Shown here: piece after piece, positions 14,748 through 22,248 of the stretch
Position numbering within the stretch: position 1 is the stretch's first letter
How the letters are laid out: every line of letters begins with the position of its first letter
Assembly (NCBI RefSeq): GCF_001050015.1
Contig: NZ_CVTB01000265.1
Coordinates: 1 to 43,196, forward strand
From: Mycolicibacterium malmesburyense
Lineage (GTDB): Bacteria > Actinomycetota > Actinomycetes > Mycobacteriales > Mycobacteriaceae
DNA: 43,196 nucleotides
Direction: 5' to 3'
Notes under the pieces: model-generated
Databases searched by the model: none
What the model was told of the DNA's origin: nothing
Seen by the model: the letters and a program-made list of their open reading frames with translations, nothing else
Translations under genes and position numbers: made by a program

Positions 14748-15388
14748 GCAGCACCGACGCCAACACCGACGAGGCCGATGTGGAGACCACGGCGTCCGAC
14801 GAACCGGAGTCGACGGCCCTCGAGCCGGAGTCGACGGCAGCCGAGGAATCGCAATCGGTCGAGACGACGGCCGACACGGGCCGGCCGAAATCGTCGCACG
14901 CCGTCAGGAGGCATCTCAGCGCCATCCTGCTGACGCTTTTGCTCGTGATATCCGCGGGCGTGGCCGCGTGGCTCTACAACTTCCAGTACCGGCCGGACCA
15001 GCAGACCAACGCCGACGCACAGAAGGTGGCCCTGGAGGCGGCGAAGTCGGGCACCGTGGCGTTGCTGTCGTACGCACCGGAGTCGATGGATCAGGACTTC
15101 TCGAACGCGAAGTCGCACCTGACGGGGGACTTCCTCAACTACTACACCCAGTTCACCGAACAGATCGTCACCCCGGCGGTCAAGGAGAAGCAGGTCAAGA
15201 CCAGCGCGGCGGTGGTCGAGGCCGGTGTGGCCGAGATGCATCCCGACACCGCGACGGTGCTGGTCTTCGTCAACCAGACGACGGTCAGCAAGGAGAACCC
15301 CGACGGCGCCTTCGCCGCGAGCGCGGTCAAGGTGGGGCTGACCAAGTCCGACGACCGGTGGCTGATCAACAAGTTCGACCCCGTGTAG
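14744..15388 (+). CDS. Mce-associated membrane protein (Mam), second copy
   Basis: 214 aa from the GTG at 14744, coupled to the first mam gene. Residues 1-55 are acidic and Ser/Thr-rich, followed by a single span (HLSAILLTLLLVISAGVAAW, about 57-78). The external domain repeats the Mam fold: EAAKSGTVALLSYAPESMDQDF, LTGDFLNYYTQF, TVLVFVNQTTVS and the closing RWLINKFDPV. This is the typical tandem arrangement of mam genes. An IspD-like gene starts 11 bp downstream on the same strand. Confidence 0.88.
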   Translation: MSSTDANTDEADVETTASDEPESTALEPESTAAEESQSVETTADTGRPKSSHAVRRHLSAILLTLLLVISAGVAAWLYNFQYRPDQQTNADAQKVALEAAKSGTVALLSYAPESMDQDFSNAKSHLTGDFLNYYTQFTEQIVTPAVKEKQVKTSAAVVEAGVAEMHPDTATVLVFVNQTTVSKENPDGAFAASAVKVGLTKSDDRWLINKFDPV

Positions 15389-15398
15389 CGTCGGCGCC

Positions 15399-16094
15399 GT
15401 GACGGCGACCCCCGGCCAGCGCCTCGCGGCCGTCATCACGCTGCCGGCCGCCGAGTACGCGGCCGCGTCGCTCGAACCGCTGGCTGGTCGGGCCCCTCTC
15501 ACGCGCGTCGTTCACGCCTGCCTGGAGGCGGTCGCCGATCCCGCCGCTGTCGTCGTCGCGGTCGCCGAAAGCCTCGCAGGAGACGTGCGCGCGCTTCTCG
15601 CCCGCGACGGCCTCGCCACCGTGGGCGTCGCGGTGGTCGATGGGCCCGCGAGCCGCGCGCAGTGTCTGGCCGCGGCACTCGAAACGGTTGTGGCTGAACC
15701 GGTTTGGGCGTCCCTCGTGCTCGTCTACGACGTCTGCCAGCCGCTGACGCCGTCGGACTTGTCGAAGCGGGTCGTCGAGCGCCTGACGCGTGAAACCCCC
15801 GTCGTGCTACCGGTGCAGCCGGTCACCGACAGCGTGAAGGTCGTCGACGAAGGCGGTGTGGTGACCGCGTCGCTGGATCGCTCGACCCTTCAAACCGTGC
15901 AACACCCCCGCGGATTCGCCGCCGACCACCTCCGCCGGCTGCTCGCCGATGCGGTGGGGGAGTTCGACGAGGCGGCCGAGGCGATCCGGTCGGGCGCGCC
16001 GATCATCACCGTCGACGGTGACGCGGAGGCCGTCGCGGTCGCGCTCCCGCACGATCGCGCGTTCCTCGAGGCCGTCATCGCCGGTCGTCGCTGA
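15399..16094 (+). CDS. Degenerate IspD-like cytidylyltransferase homologue (probable pseudoenzyme)
   Basis: 231 aa, GTG start 11 bp after the second mam gene. The whole protein aligns by eye with IspD: DGPASRAQCLAAALE, LVYDVCQPLTP for the HDAARPLxT loop, PVQPVTDSVKVVDEGGVV, DRSTLQTVQHPRGF and a final VALPHDRAFLE. The N-terminal nucleotide-binding loop (AAGxGxRxG...PK) is gone, replaced by ITLPAAEYAAASLEP. HDAARP has lost its Arg (now Gln), QTP has become QHP, and the late lysine of the IKVT strand is a valine. Catalysis of CTP plus sugar/polyol phosphate is therefore unlikely; a regulatory or scaffolding role is possible. The last 20 bp overlap the convergent IspD-family gene. Confidence 0.8.
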   Translation: MTATPGQRLAAVITLPAAEYAAASLEPLAGRAPLTRVVHACLEAVADPAAVVVAVAESLAGDVRALLARDGLATVGVAVVDGPASRAQCLAAALETVVAEPVWASLVLVYDVCQPLTPSDLSKRVVERLTRETPVVLPVQPVTDSVKVVDEGGVVTASLDRSTLQTVQHPRGFAADHLRRLLADAVGEFDEAAEAIRSGAPIITVDGDAEAVAVALPHDRAFLEAVIAGRR

Positions 16095-16803
16095 CGGTCG
16101 CCAACAGTCGTTCGGCGGTCGCGATGTCGCGGGGGTAGGTCACCTTGATGTTGTGGGCTTCGCCCGGAAACGTCTGCACCGCAACGTCGGTGAACGCCTC
16201 GATGCACGACGACGTATCGGTGCCCTCGAATCGGTGTCGTTCCGAACTGCGATATGCGGCGAGCAGGGGCGCGGCGCGGAAGGCCTGCGGTGTCTGCACC
16301 CGGACGAGTGCGGACCCCTCGGCCGGCCGTTGCAGGCCGGTGGTCACGACGTCGCGCAGCGGCAATGCCGGTATCGCGCCGCCGGATTCCCGGGCGACCG
16401 CGAGCGCGCGGACGAACATCTGGGCGCCGGCCACCGGTCGCGCCGCATCGTGGATGAGCACGACGTCGATGCGCCCGGATTCGATGTCGACCGCCAGATG
16501 CCGTAGGACGTTGAGCTCGGAACCGTGCCGGCTATCGCCGCCCTCGACCAATTCCACGCCGGCCGTGGGCAGTTCGCGCGCGACCACGTCACGGGCCAAT
16601 TCGAACTCGCCCTTGCGGTAGACCAGCACGATGCGATCGATGCCGGGCACCGTGGTCAGTGTTTCGAGTGACCACGTGACCATCGGCCGCCCCGCGAGCG
16701 GGAGGTAGGCCTTGTTGCCGTCGGCGCCCACCCTGGTGCCCAGCCCCGCCGCGAGCACGACAGCTACGGCGGACGGCGGCTTTCCGGGTTCTCGCACGGT
16801 CAC
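16075..16803 (-). CDS. IspD-family cytidylyltransferase
   Basis: 242 aa from a GTG at 16803 (an in-frame GTG at 16797 is an alternative). The nucleotide loop VVLAAGLGTRVGADGNKAYLP keeps the Arg and Lys expected of IspD/TarI enzymes. LIHDAARPV, RVQTPQAFRA and NIKVTYPRDI are all intact. The residue that is Thr in IspD (PVTDT) is Arg here (PLRDVV), so the substrate may not be methylerythritol phosphate. Mycobacteria normally carry their housekeeping ispD beside ispF, which is not present here, so this is likely a paralogue making another CDP-polyol (inference). It ends inside the 3' end of the degenerate homologue and is divergent from the ChaB-like gene. Confidence 0.88.
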   Translation of the reverse strand: MTVREPGKPPSAVAVVLAAGLGTRVGADGNKAYLPLAGRPMVTWSLETLTTVPGIDRIVLVYRKGEFELARDVVARELPTAGVELVEGGDSRHGSELNVLRHLAVDIESGRIDVVLIHDAARPVAGAQMFVRALAVARESGGAIPALPLRDVVTTGLQRPAEGSALVRVQTPQAFRAAPLLAAYRSSERHRFEGTDTSSCIEAFTDVAVQTFPGEAHNIKVTYPRDIATAERLLATVSDDRR

Positions 16804-16883
16804 CTTCGTATCTTGGCATTCGCCGGCTCGGCGACCGGATCACCGGCCGTTTCGGCCCCTGACGGCTCGGGTACGCCTTTTCC

Positions 16884-17303
16884 ATGCCGAAGACAACGAA
16901 GGGTGGCAGTGCCCGCAAGAGCGAACTGCCCAGCACGCTGAAGAAGTCGTCCGCCAAGGCGCAGCGGACCTTCGCCAAGGCTCATGACGCCGCGGCCGAG
17001 CAGTACGGCGAGGGCGAACGCGCGCACCGTGTCGCCTACGACGCGCTCAAGCACAGCTTCGAAAAGGTCGGTGACCACTGGGAAGCGAAGTCCGAGAAGG
17101 GGCCGTCCGACGAGAGGGCACGTAGCGGCGGGCCGAATGCGAAGGGCGAGAGCGCCGAAGGGGTGGACGCGAACGCGTCGAAGAAGCACCTCATGGATGT
17201 CGCGCGCCGGCTCGACATCTCGGGTCGATCGACGATGAACAAGGACGAACTGGTCTCGGCGATCAAGAAGGCCAACCGCCGCACGACGGCTCGCCGCCGC
17301 TGA
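16884..17303 (+). CDS. ChaB-like protein with C-terminal Rho-N/SAP-like motif
   Basis: 139 aa, very basic. Residues 10-60 follow the ChaB domain (ELPSTLKKSSAKAQRTFAKAHDAA, then YGEGERAHRVAYDALKHSFEKVGDHW). After a Gly/Ser/Glu linker, the last 35 residues (SKKHLMDVARRLDISGRSTM NKDELVSAIKKA, read continuously) resemble a small Rho N-terminal/SAP-type helix-extended-loop-helix, followed by a basic tail (RRTTARRR) suggesting nucleic-acid binding. ChaB was named for cation transport regulation in E. coli, but its role in actinobacteria is unproven. It converges on the MFS gene with only 10 bp between stops. Confidence 0.85.
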   Translation: MPKTTKGGSARKSELPSTLKKSSAKAQRTFAKAHDAAAEQYGEGERAHRVAYDALKHSFEKVGDHWEAKSEKGPSDERARSGGPNAKGESAEGVDANASKKHLMDVARRLDISGRSTMNKDELVSAIKKANRRTTARRR

Positions 17304-17313
17304 CGCCCCGCCC

Positions 17314-18585
17314 CTAGCCGGAGCCGCCGCGGGTGTCCAGGCCCTCCAGCAGCATCCGCTCCTGCTCGGCCCTCATCACCTTGCGCGCCTTGCCGCGGGT
17401 GATGAGGATGCCGACGACGGCGAGGATCCAGATCGCGTATTGGACGGTCCAGGCGAGCCGGAACGAGTCGAACGAGAATCCGCCCGCGTGGTCGAGGATC
17501 GCGCCCATCGACTGCATCACCAACAGCGAGGCGATGAAGCCGCCCATGTTGACCAGGCCGGATGCCGTGCCCAACGTAGCGCTCGGGTTGAAGGTTCGCG
17601 CGAAGTCGAAGCCGACCATCGACCCCGGGCCACCCACCGAGATCACCACGATCAGCGTCACGAGCAGCCACAGTGGCGCCCTGCCGGGCAGGGCCAACAC
17701 GATCGTCCAGATCAGCGCGTTGCTCCCGATGATCGCCAGTACGAGCCACGAACGCCGGTGCGGTCTGCGCCCGGTGAAGATGCCGATCAGGACGCCCGCC
17801 GAGATGGCGGCCACCACCGACACCGTCAACATCAACCCGGCCACCCCCGCCGAAAGGCCTTGCGCGTTGGTCAGATAGGGGACACCCCACATCAGCGCGA
17901 ACGCCGTGACGGAGAACTGGGTGCCCATGTGGGTGAAGAACCCGAGTCGGGTGCCGGGGCGCAGCCAAACGGTCTTGACGCCGGTCAGCGTCTCGCGCAC
18001 GGAGACGGATTGAATCTCGACGCCGTTGCCGTGCGGGGTGTTCCTCACCAGCGCCGTCGTCAGAACCATCGACAACACACCGATCGCCGCCACGGACACG
18101 TAGGCCGTCGTCCAGCCCCACGCGTTGAGGACCGCGAAGAAGGGCACGGCCGACAGCACCTGGCCGAGCTGCCCGCAGATGCCGGTCAGCTGGGTGACCA
18201 ACGGAACCTGACGGGGGGTGAACCAGTGCGGCACGAGTCGTAGCACCGAGATGAACGTGAAGGCGTCACCGAGGCCGAGCACCGCGCGTGCCCCGATGGC
18301 GGTGGGCAGCGATTCGGTGAACGCGAGCGTGAGTTGGCCGCCCGACATCAGTGCGGCGCCGACGAGGATCAGCGTCTTGGAACCGAAGCGGTCGAGGAGT
18401 ACGCCGGCCGGCACCTGGGCCGCGGCATAGACGATGACCTGCAGCACGACGAACGTCGAGAGCACGCTCGGGCTGGCGCTGAACCGGTCGGCCGCGTCGA
18501 GGCCGGAGACGCCCAATGTGGTGCGGTCGAGAACGGCGACGATGTAGGCGAACAGTCCGGTGGCCCAGACGATCCAGGAACGCAC
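17314..18585 (-). CDS. Major facilitator superfamily transporter
   Basis: 423 aa from the GTG at 18585, which has GGAAAGG 6 bp upstream; a TTG 27 bp further upstream is less likely. About twelve hydrophobic spans are visible, with the MFS loop 2-3 signature VLLDRFGSKTL and the VLGLGDAFTF and TGICGQLGQVLS segments of the N-terminal half. TNAQGLSAGVAGLMLTV and GFDFARTFNP lie in the C-terminal half. Asp28-Arg29 near the first span (VLDRTTLGV) is typical of organic-acid or nitrate/glycerol-phosphate-like MFS members. Substrate unknown. Divergent from a MerR-type regulator across 324 bp, which suggests a regulator-transporter pair. Confidence 0.92.
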   Translation of the reverse strand: MRSWIVWATGLFAYIVAVLDRTTLGVSGLDAADRFSASPSVLSTFVVLQVIVYAAAQVPAGVLLDRFGSKTLILVGAALMSGGQLTLAFTESLPTAIGARAVLGLGDAFTFISVLRLVPHWFTPRQVPLVTQLTGICGQLGQVLSAVPFFAVLNAWGWTTAYVSVAAIGVLSMVLTTALVRNTPHGNGVEIQSVSVRETLTGVKTVWLRPGTRLGFFTHMGTQFSVTAFALMWGVPYLTNAQGLSAGVAGLMLTVSVVAAISAGVLIGIFTGRRPHRRSWLVLAIIGSNALIWTIVLALPGRAPLWLLVTLIVVISVGGPGSMVGFDFARTFNPSATLGTASGLVNMGGFIASLLVMQSMGAILDHAGGFSFDSFRLAWTVQYAIWILAVVGILITRGKARKVMRAEQERMLLEGLDTRGGSG

Positions 18586-18909
18586 ACCGAACCTTTCCCG
18601 CTGAGGATCCAATAGTCTGACTTTTCCATGGTTCCGTACCCGGCTGCGGCGGCGCCAATCCCGTGCCCGTGAGTTCGCTCACCGACGCAGGTCCGGCCCG
18701 AAGTGGAGTTGGCTGGCAGTGACGGTTCGGCGCACGTTTGTTTCGGTCGGTCTGACGATCCGCGCTGATGGGCATGGTTGTGAGCGGCATGCCGACCGAC
18801 TGCGGTCAGTGAGCCAAGACTTCGCTCGCAAACATCGAAGCAGGTTACAGTGATCGAATGAGGCGTCACGCTGGATCGGCGGCCCGCGCCGCGGCTGGGG
18901 TGCGCGACG
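18586..18909. promoter_or_regulatory. Divergent intergenic region between MFS and MerR genes
   Basis: 324 bp with no credible gene. It contains GGCATG-N11-CATGCC (18771-18793), an inverted repeat of a size compatible with a MerR-family operator, and a small GTGAG-ttcg-CTCAC hairpin (18669-18682). No other structure was recognised. Confidence 0.4.
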
Positions 18910-19635
18910 TTGGCTGAGTATCGCCTCGACGAGTTGGCGCAGATCTCCGGAGTGAGCGCCCGCAACGTTCGCGCCTACCGGGAGCGCGGACTGCTCGACC
19001 CCCCGCGGCGCGTCGGGCGGTCGGCCTTCTACGACGACTACCACCTGTCACAGCTGCGCACCATCAACCAGTTGCATCGCCGCGGCTTCAACACCGCCCA
19101 CATCGCCGAATTCTTTGCGAGCCTGCGCCGGGGCGCCGACCTCGCCGACATCCTCGGCATCCAGCGCGCGGTGCTGGGCCCGAGAACCGAAGACGGGTCG
19201 GTGCAGACGTCGGGGGGCGCGCTGACGATCGCCGTCGACAGCGACGAGGCGCGGCGGCTTCTCGAGTACGGGCTGGCGGAGGTGGTCGACGACGGTGTGG
19301 TGCTGACCGTCCCTGCGGTTCGCGACGTAGTGGCGCGGTCGACGGACGAACTCGTCGCCGTTAGGGCCCTTCTGCACATCTTCGAGGCCACCCGCGGCTC
19401 GGTCGATGCGCTGGCGGCTCAGTTCCTGCAGACCCTCGGCGAGTGCATGGCGGCGCAGTTCGGCGCGGACCGCGCACCGACACCCGACAACGTCGACGAA
19501 CTCGCGCGCGCGGTGCGCGACTATCGCGACCTGTGGACCAGCGTGGTGTTCGGACGCCTGGACGGGGAGCTGCATCGGCACATGGCCGAGACCGACGCCG
19601 AGGGCGGCGGGCGCCAACCTCCGCTCATCCGGTGA
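18910..19635 (+). CDS. MerR-family transcriptional regulator
   Basis: 241 aa from a TTG start; no upstream in-frame ATG or GTG fits better. The N-terminal winged helix is clear: YRLDELAQISGVSARNVRAY (helix-turn-helix), RERGLLDPPRRVGRSAFY (wing, with the family's YRERGLL signature) and YHLSQLRTINQLHRRGF. The long C-terminal region (about 150 residues) has no metal-binding cysteines and may sense an organic ligand or mediate dimerisation. Likely target: the divergent MFS gene. Its last 11 bp overlap the 3' end of the convergent solute-binding protein gene. Confidence 0.9.
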   Translation: MAEYRLDELAQISGVSARNVRAYRERGLLDPPRRVGRSAFYDDYHLSQLRTINQLHRRGFNTAHIAEFFASLRRGADLADILGIQRAVLGPRTEDGSVQTSGGALTIAVDSDEARRLLEYGLAEVVDDGVVLTVPAVRDVVARSTDELVAVRALLHIFEATRGSVDALAAQFLQTLGECMAAQFGADRAPTPDNVDELARAVRDYRDLWTSVVFGRLDGELHRHMAETDAEGGGRQPPLIR

Positions 19636-20833
19636 TCTCTCGCCACTTGGCGCCCCACTCGTCGTAGTCGGTGCAGTCGTCGCCGCTGCCGTCGACGCAC
19701 TTGCGTTGCGGCGTGGTCCAGTAGTGGATCTTCTCGGCGAATCGGGCGTCGGTGGCGTGGTAGATGTCGCAGAAGTCGCGTTCGCGGGTGTGCTCACACG
19801 CCTCGGCGTTTGCGGGTGCCTCGCCGAAGAACTCGGCGGCTTCGGCGTTGACCTCCGGTGAGGAGATCCAGTTCATCCACTTGTACATGCAGTTCGGGTG
19901 GGCGGCGTTCGACGAGATCATCCAGGTGTCCGACCAGCCGGTGGAACCCTCCTTGGGGAGCACGGTGTTGACCGGAACCCGGTTGCGCGCACCGATCGTG
20001 TTGGCGATCACCTGCCAGGTGGTGCCGATGACGGACGCGCCGGATTCGAACGCCTCCACCTCTTTGAGGTAGTCCGACCAGTATTCGCCGATGTTCTCAC
20101 GCTGCTTCTTCAGCAATCGCACTGCCGCGTCCAGCTGTTCGGCGTTCAGCGAATAGGGATCCTCGATGCCCAGTTCGGGTCGCTTCTTCGACAGATACAG
20201 CGCCGCGTCGGCGATGTAGATGGGTGAGCCGTACGCGGTGACCTTGCCGCGGTACTCGTCGGCGTCGTCGAAGACCGCGGCCCAGGAGTTCGGCGCATCC
20301 CGCACGACCGCGATGTTGTACATCAGCAGGTTCGCGCCCCAGCCGTGCGGGATGCCGTACATCTGACCGTCGACCGAATTCCACGGCTGCTCTTTGAGGA
20401 ACGGCGAGATCGATTCGTAGTTGGGGACCAGGGCGGTGTTCACGGGGGCGACGTCACCGGCGTAGATGAGACGGAGCGTCGCGTCACCCGACGCCGAGAC
20501 GCCGTCGTAGCGTCCGCTGCGCATCAACTGGACCATCTCGTCGGAGGTGTTGCCCAGCGTCACCTCGGTCCGGCACCCGGTCTGCTGTTCGAACGGCGTC
20601 ACCCAGTCGGCTTCGGCGTCGTTGGAGCCGTCTTCGGCGTAGCCGGCCCAGGCGATCAAGTCGAGCCGCCCCTCACCCTCGCCGACCGCGCCGAGCGGTT
20701 CGATCTCCGGCGGCGTCTGCCCGCCCGAGGGTCGCCGCTCGCCCGAGCACGCGGAAACAAGCGACAGGACGAGAACGGCACAGCCGATGACGGTCAAACC
20801 GGTTCGCACGACGGTGGACGGCCAGCGCGCCAT
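19625..20833 (-). CDS. Lipoprotein solute-binding protein, polyamine/PotD-like
   Basis: 402 aa from the ATG at 20833 (GAGGAG 8 bp upstream). Signal with lipobox LVSAC, so lipidated and anchored outside the membrane. The two-domain periplasmic-binding fold is recognisable by LDLIAWAGYAEDG, WVTPFEQQTGCRTEVTLGNT, YGIPHGWGANLLMYN, TTWQVIANTIG and MYKWMNWISSPEVNAEAAEFFG, the order found in spermidine/putrescine-binding PotD proteins. The C-terminal extension CVDGSGDDCTDYDEWGAKWR has a possible disulfide. No ABC permease or ATPase is encoded in this window, so its transporter partner is elsewhere or missing. Divergent from the DUF1906 gene. Confidence 0.9.
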   Translation of the reverse strand: MARWPSTVVRTGLTVIGCAVLVLSLVSACSGERRPSGGQTPPEIEPLGAVGEGEGRLDLIAWAGYAEDGSNDAEADWVTPFEQQTGCRTEVTLGNTSDEMVQLMRSGRYDGVSASGDATLRLIYAGDVAPVNTALVPNYESISPFLKEQPWNSVDGQMYGIPHGWGANLLMYNIAVVRDAPNSWAAVFDDADEYRGKVTAYGSPIYIADAALYLSKKRPELGIEDPYSLNAEQLDAAVRLLKKQRENIGEYWSDYLKEVEAFESGASVIGTTWQVIANTIGARNRVPVNTVLPKEGSTGWSDTWMISSNAAHPNCMYKWMNWISSPEVNAEAAEFFGEAPANAEACEHTRERDFCDIYHATDARFAEKIHYWTTPQRKCVDGSGDDCTDYDEWGAKWREITG

Positions 20834-20998
20834 GGGTTTCACTCCTCGTTCGATCGGCGGATCGTCGAACCGTGCTCCTGTGATGATTTCGCGTTTCGGC
20901 TTAGCTCGGCAACGCCGCGCCGACGCGATGCTCGCTGATACGGCTGTGACCAGTGGAGTTGATGTGAATGTTGTGGCAGCTGACATATCCTGTGGCAC

Positions 20999-21712
20999 AT
21001 GTCGATACCTCGGCGGACCGTCCTGAAGGGTGCGATGGCCGCGCCCGCGGCGCTCGTCGTCGGCGCCGGTATGCCGGCGGCAACCGCGTCGGGGGCGCCG
21101 CTGGGCACCCTCCTCGACTACGCGGCCGGGGTGCTCAAGGCCAGCGACATCAGGGCGGCCGGCGCGATCGGCGCGATTCGCTACGTCTCCGACCGGCGGC
21201 CCGGTGCGGCCTGGATGCTGGGCAAGCCGATTCAGCTGGCCGAAGCGCGCGACCTGTACCAGGGCGGGCTGAAGATCGTGTCCTGCTACCAGTACGGCAA
21301 GCGCGAAACCGCCGATTGGCTCGGTGGACAGAACGCCGGCGTGGCGCACGCTAAGCGGGGGTGGGAACTGCACGTCGCCGCCGGGGGTTCGCAGGGCGCG
21401 CCGATCTACGCGTCGATTGACGACGACCCGTCCTACGAGCAGTACAACCAGCAGGTGGCACCGTATCTCCGTGGCTGGGAGTCGGTGCTGGGCAGGCAGC
21501 GCGTCGGTGTCTACGCGAATTCGAAGACGATCGAGTGGGCGAACCAGGACGGGATCGGGACGTACTTCTGGCAGCACGACTGGGGCTCGCCGGGAAAGGT
21601 CGCACATCCGGCCGCCCATCTGCACCAGGTGGAGATCGACAAGCGATCGGTCGCCGGGATCGGGGTGGACGTCAACCACATCCTCAAGCCCCGATTTGGG
21701 CAGTGGGACTAA
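20999..21712 (+). CDS. Tat-exported DUF1906 glycoside-hydrolase-like protein (Rv2525c homologue)
   Basis: 237 aa. The N-terminus MSIPRRTVLKGAMAAPAALV is a twin-arginine signal (S-x-x-R-R-x-x-L-K) followed by an Ala-rich core. The mature domain contains GAIGAIRYVSDRRP, LKIVSCYQYGKRE, PIYASIDDDPSYEQY, RVGVYANSKTIEW, TYFWQHDWGS and the end VDVNHILKPRFGQWD. This is the TIM-barrel pattern of DUF1906, with acidic residues at the strand ends (SIDDD, VDVN). Its M. tuberculosis counterpart also lies immediately upstream of fas and is a Tat substrate linked to cell-wall properties and beta-lactam response. Catalytic activity is unproven. Confidence 0.93.
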   Translation: MSIPRRTVLKGAMAAPAALVVGAGMPAATASGAPLGTLLDYAAGVLKASDIRAAGAIGAIRYVSDRRPGAAWMLGKPIQLAEARDLYQGGLKIVSCYQYGKRETADWLGGQNAGVAHAKRGWELHVAAGGSQGAPIYASIDDDPSYEQYNQQVAPYLRGWESVLGRQRVGVYANSKTIEWANQDGIGTYFWQHDWGSPGKVAHPAAHLHQVEIDKRSVAGIGVDVNHILKPRFGQWD

Positions 21713-21807
21713 ACCTTACCGATCAGTAAGTACCTTCAGCAAACTTTTCCGGGTGGCCGGGGCCGTCGAGGAGACAAATCGCGCGAGCTTGTCTTGTCGG
21801 GGCAGGG

Positions 21808-21842
21808 CGACGCCGCTGGTGAGACGCGTCGAAAATTTTTTT
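21808..21842 (+). terminator. Intrinsic-type terminator after the DUF1906 gene
   Basis: Stem CGACGC (21808-21813) / GCGTCG (21826-21831) with a 12-base loop, followed by AAAA and seven consecutive T. It is one of the few places in the window with a real T-tract. It separates the DUF1906 gene from the fas control region. Confidence 0.6.
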
Positions 21843-22248
21843 ATAACGATTTGATAACAAACTTGCGTTGATCAGCGCACTTCCGCCTACTCGACCGTAA
21901 CCACCTGCATGCAGGACGTTTGTCCCGAAAGTCTTCCACCCGTGTCGAAGTGCGCGTTACGCAATGGGTGGTTACCCGAGCGTAGAACTCTTCAGTAACC
22001 ATTTCGGGCGCGAAATGGGGGCCTCTTCTTATGACACTCTTAGTACGGCTGGAGTGCACGGAAGGCGGTTCGCAGGGGCAGTCCCGAAGACCCCCAAGAC
22101 TTCGGAAGGACTCCCGAACCGCCCGACCGGACCAGTCGGATTCGACGCCGAATCGCGTGGCGCCGCGGCAGGGCAGCCGGGAGCCATCGGAGCTTCTGAG
22201 ACGACAGCCGACGACGAGCATTACGCGGGACAGAGGAGAGAACAAGAC
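21843..22248 (+). promoter_or_regulatory. fas control region and leader
   Basis: No credible gene in this stretch. It starts with an unusually AT-rich block (to about 21862, two ATAAC repeats). The nonamer GTAACCACC occurs at 21897-21905 and, inverted, as GGTGGTTAC at 21967-21975, with a shorter copy GTAACCA at 21995-22001. A perfect 12-bp palindrome CCTGCATGCAGG overlaps the first copy at 21904-21915. In mycobacteria fas is activated by the TetR-type FasR through inverted repeats upstream; these elements are reasonable candidates, but the match is inference. AGGAGAG upstream of 22249 is the probable ribosome site. Confidence 0.5.

Noticed and set aside
20834..21679. Minus-strand extension of the solute-binding protein frame towards 21679
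   Set aside because: It is antisense to the DUF1906 gene; the lipoprotein signal peptide fixes the start at 20833.
21964..22248. 95-codon in-frame N-terminal extension of fas from an ATG at 21964
   Set aside because: No ribosome site precedes it, it overlaps the repeated GGTTAC elements, and the residues do not resemble the mycobacterial Fas N-terminus, which begins at 22249.
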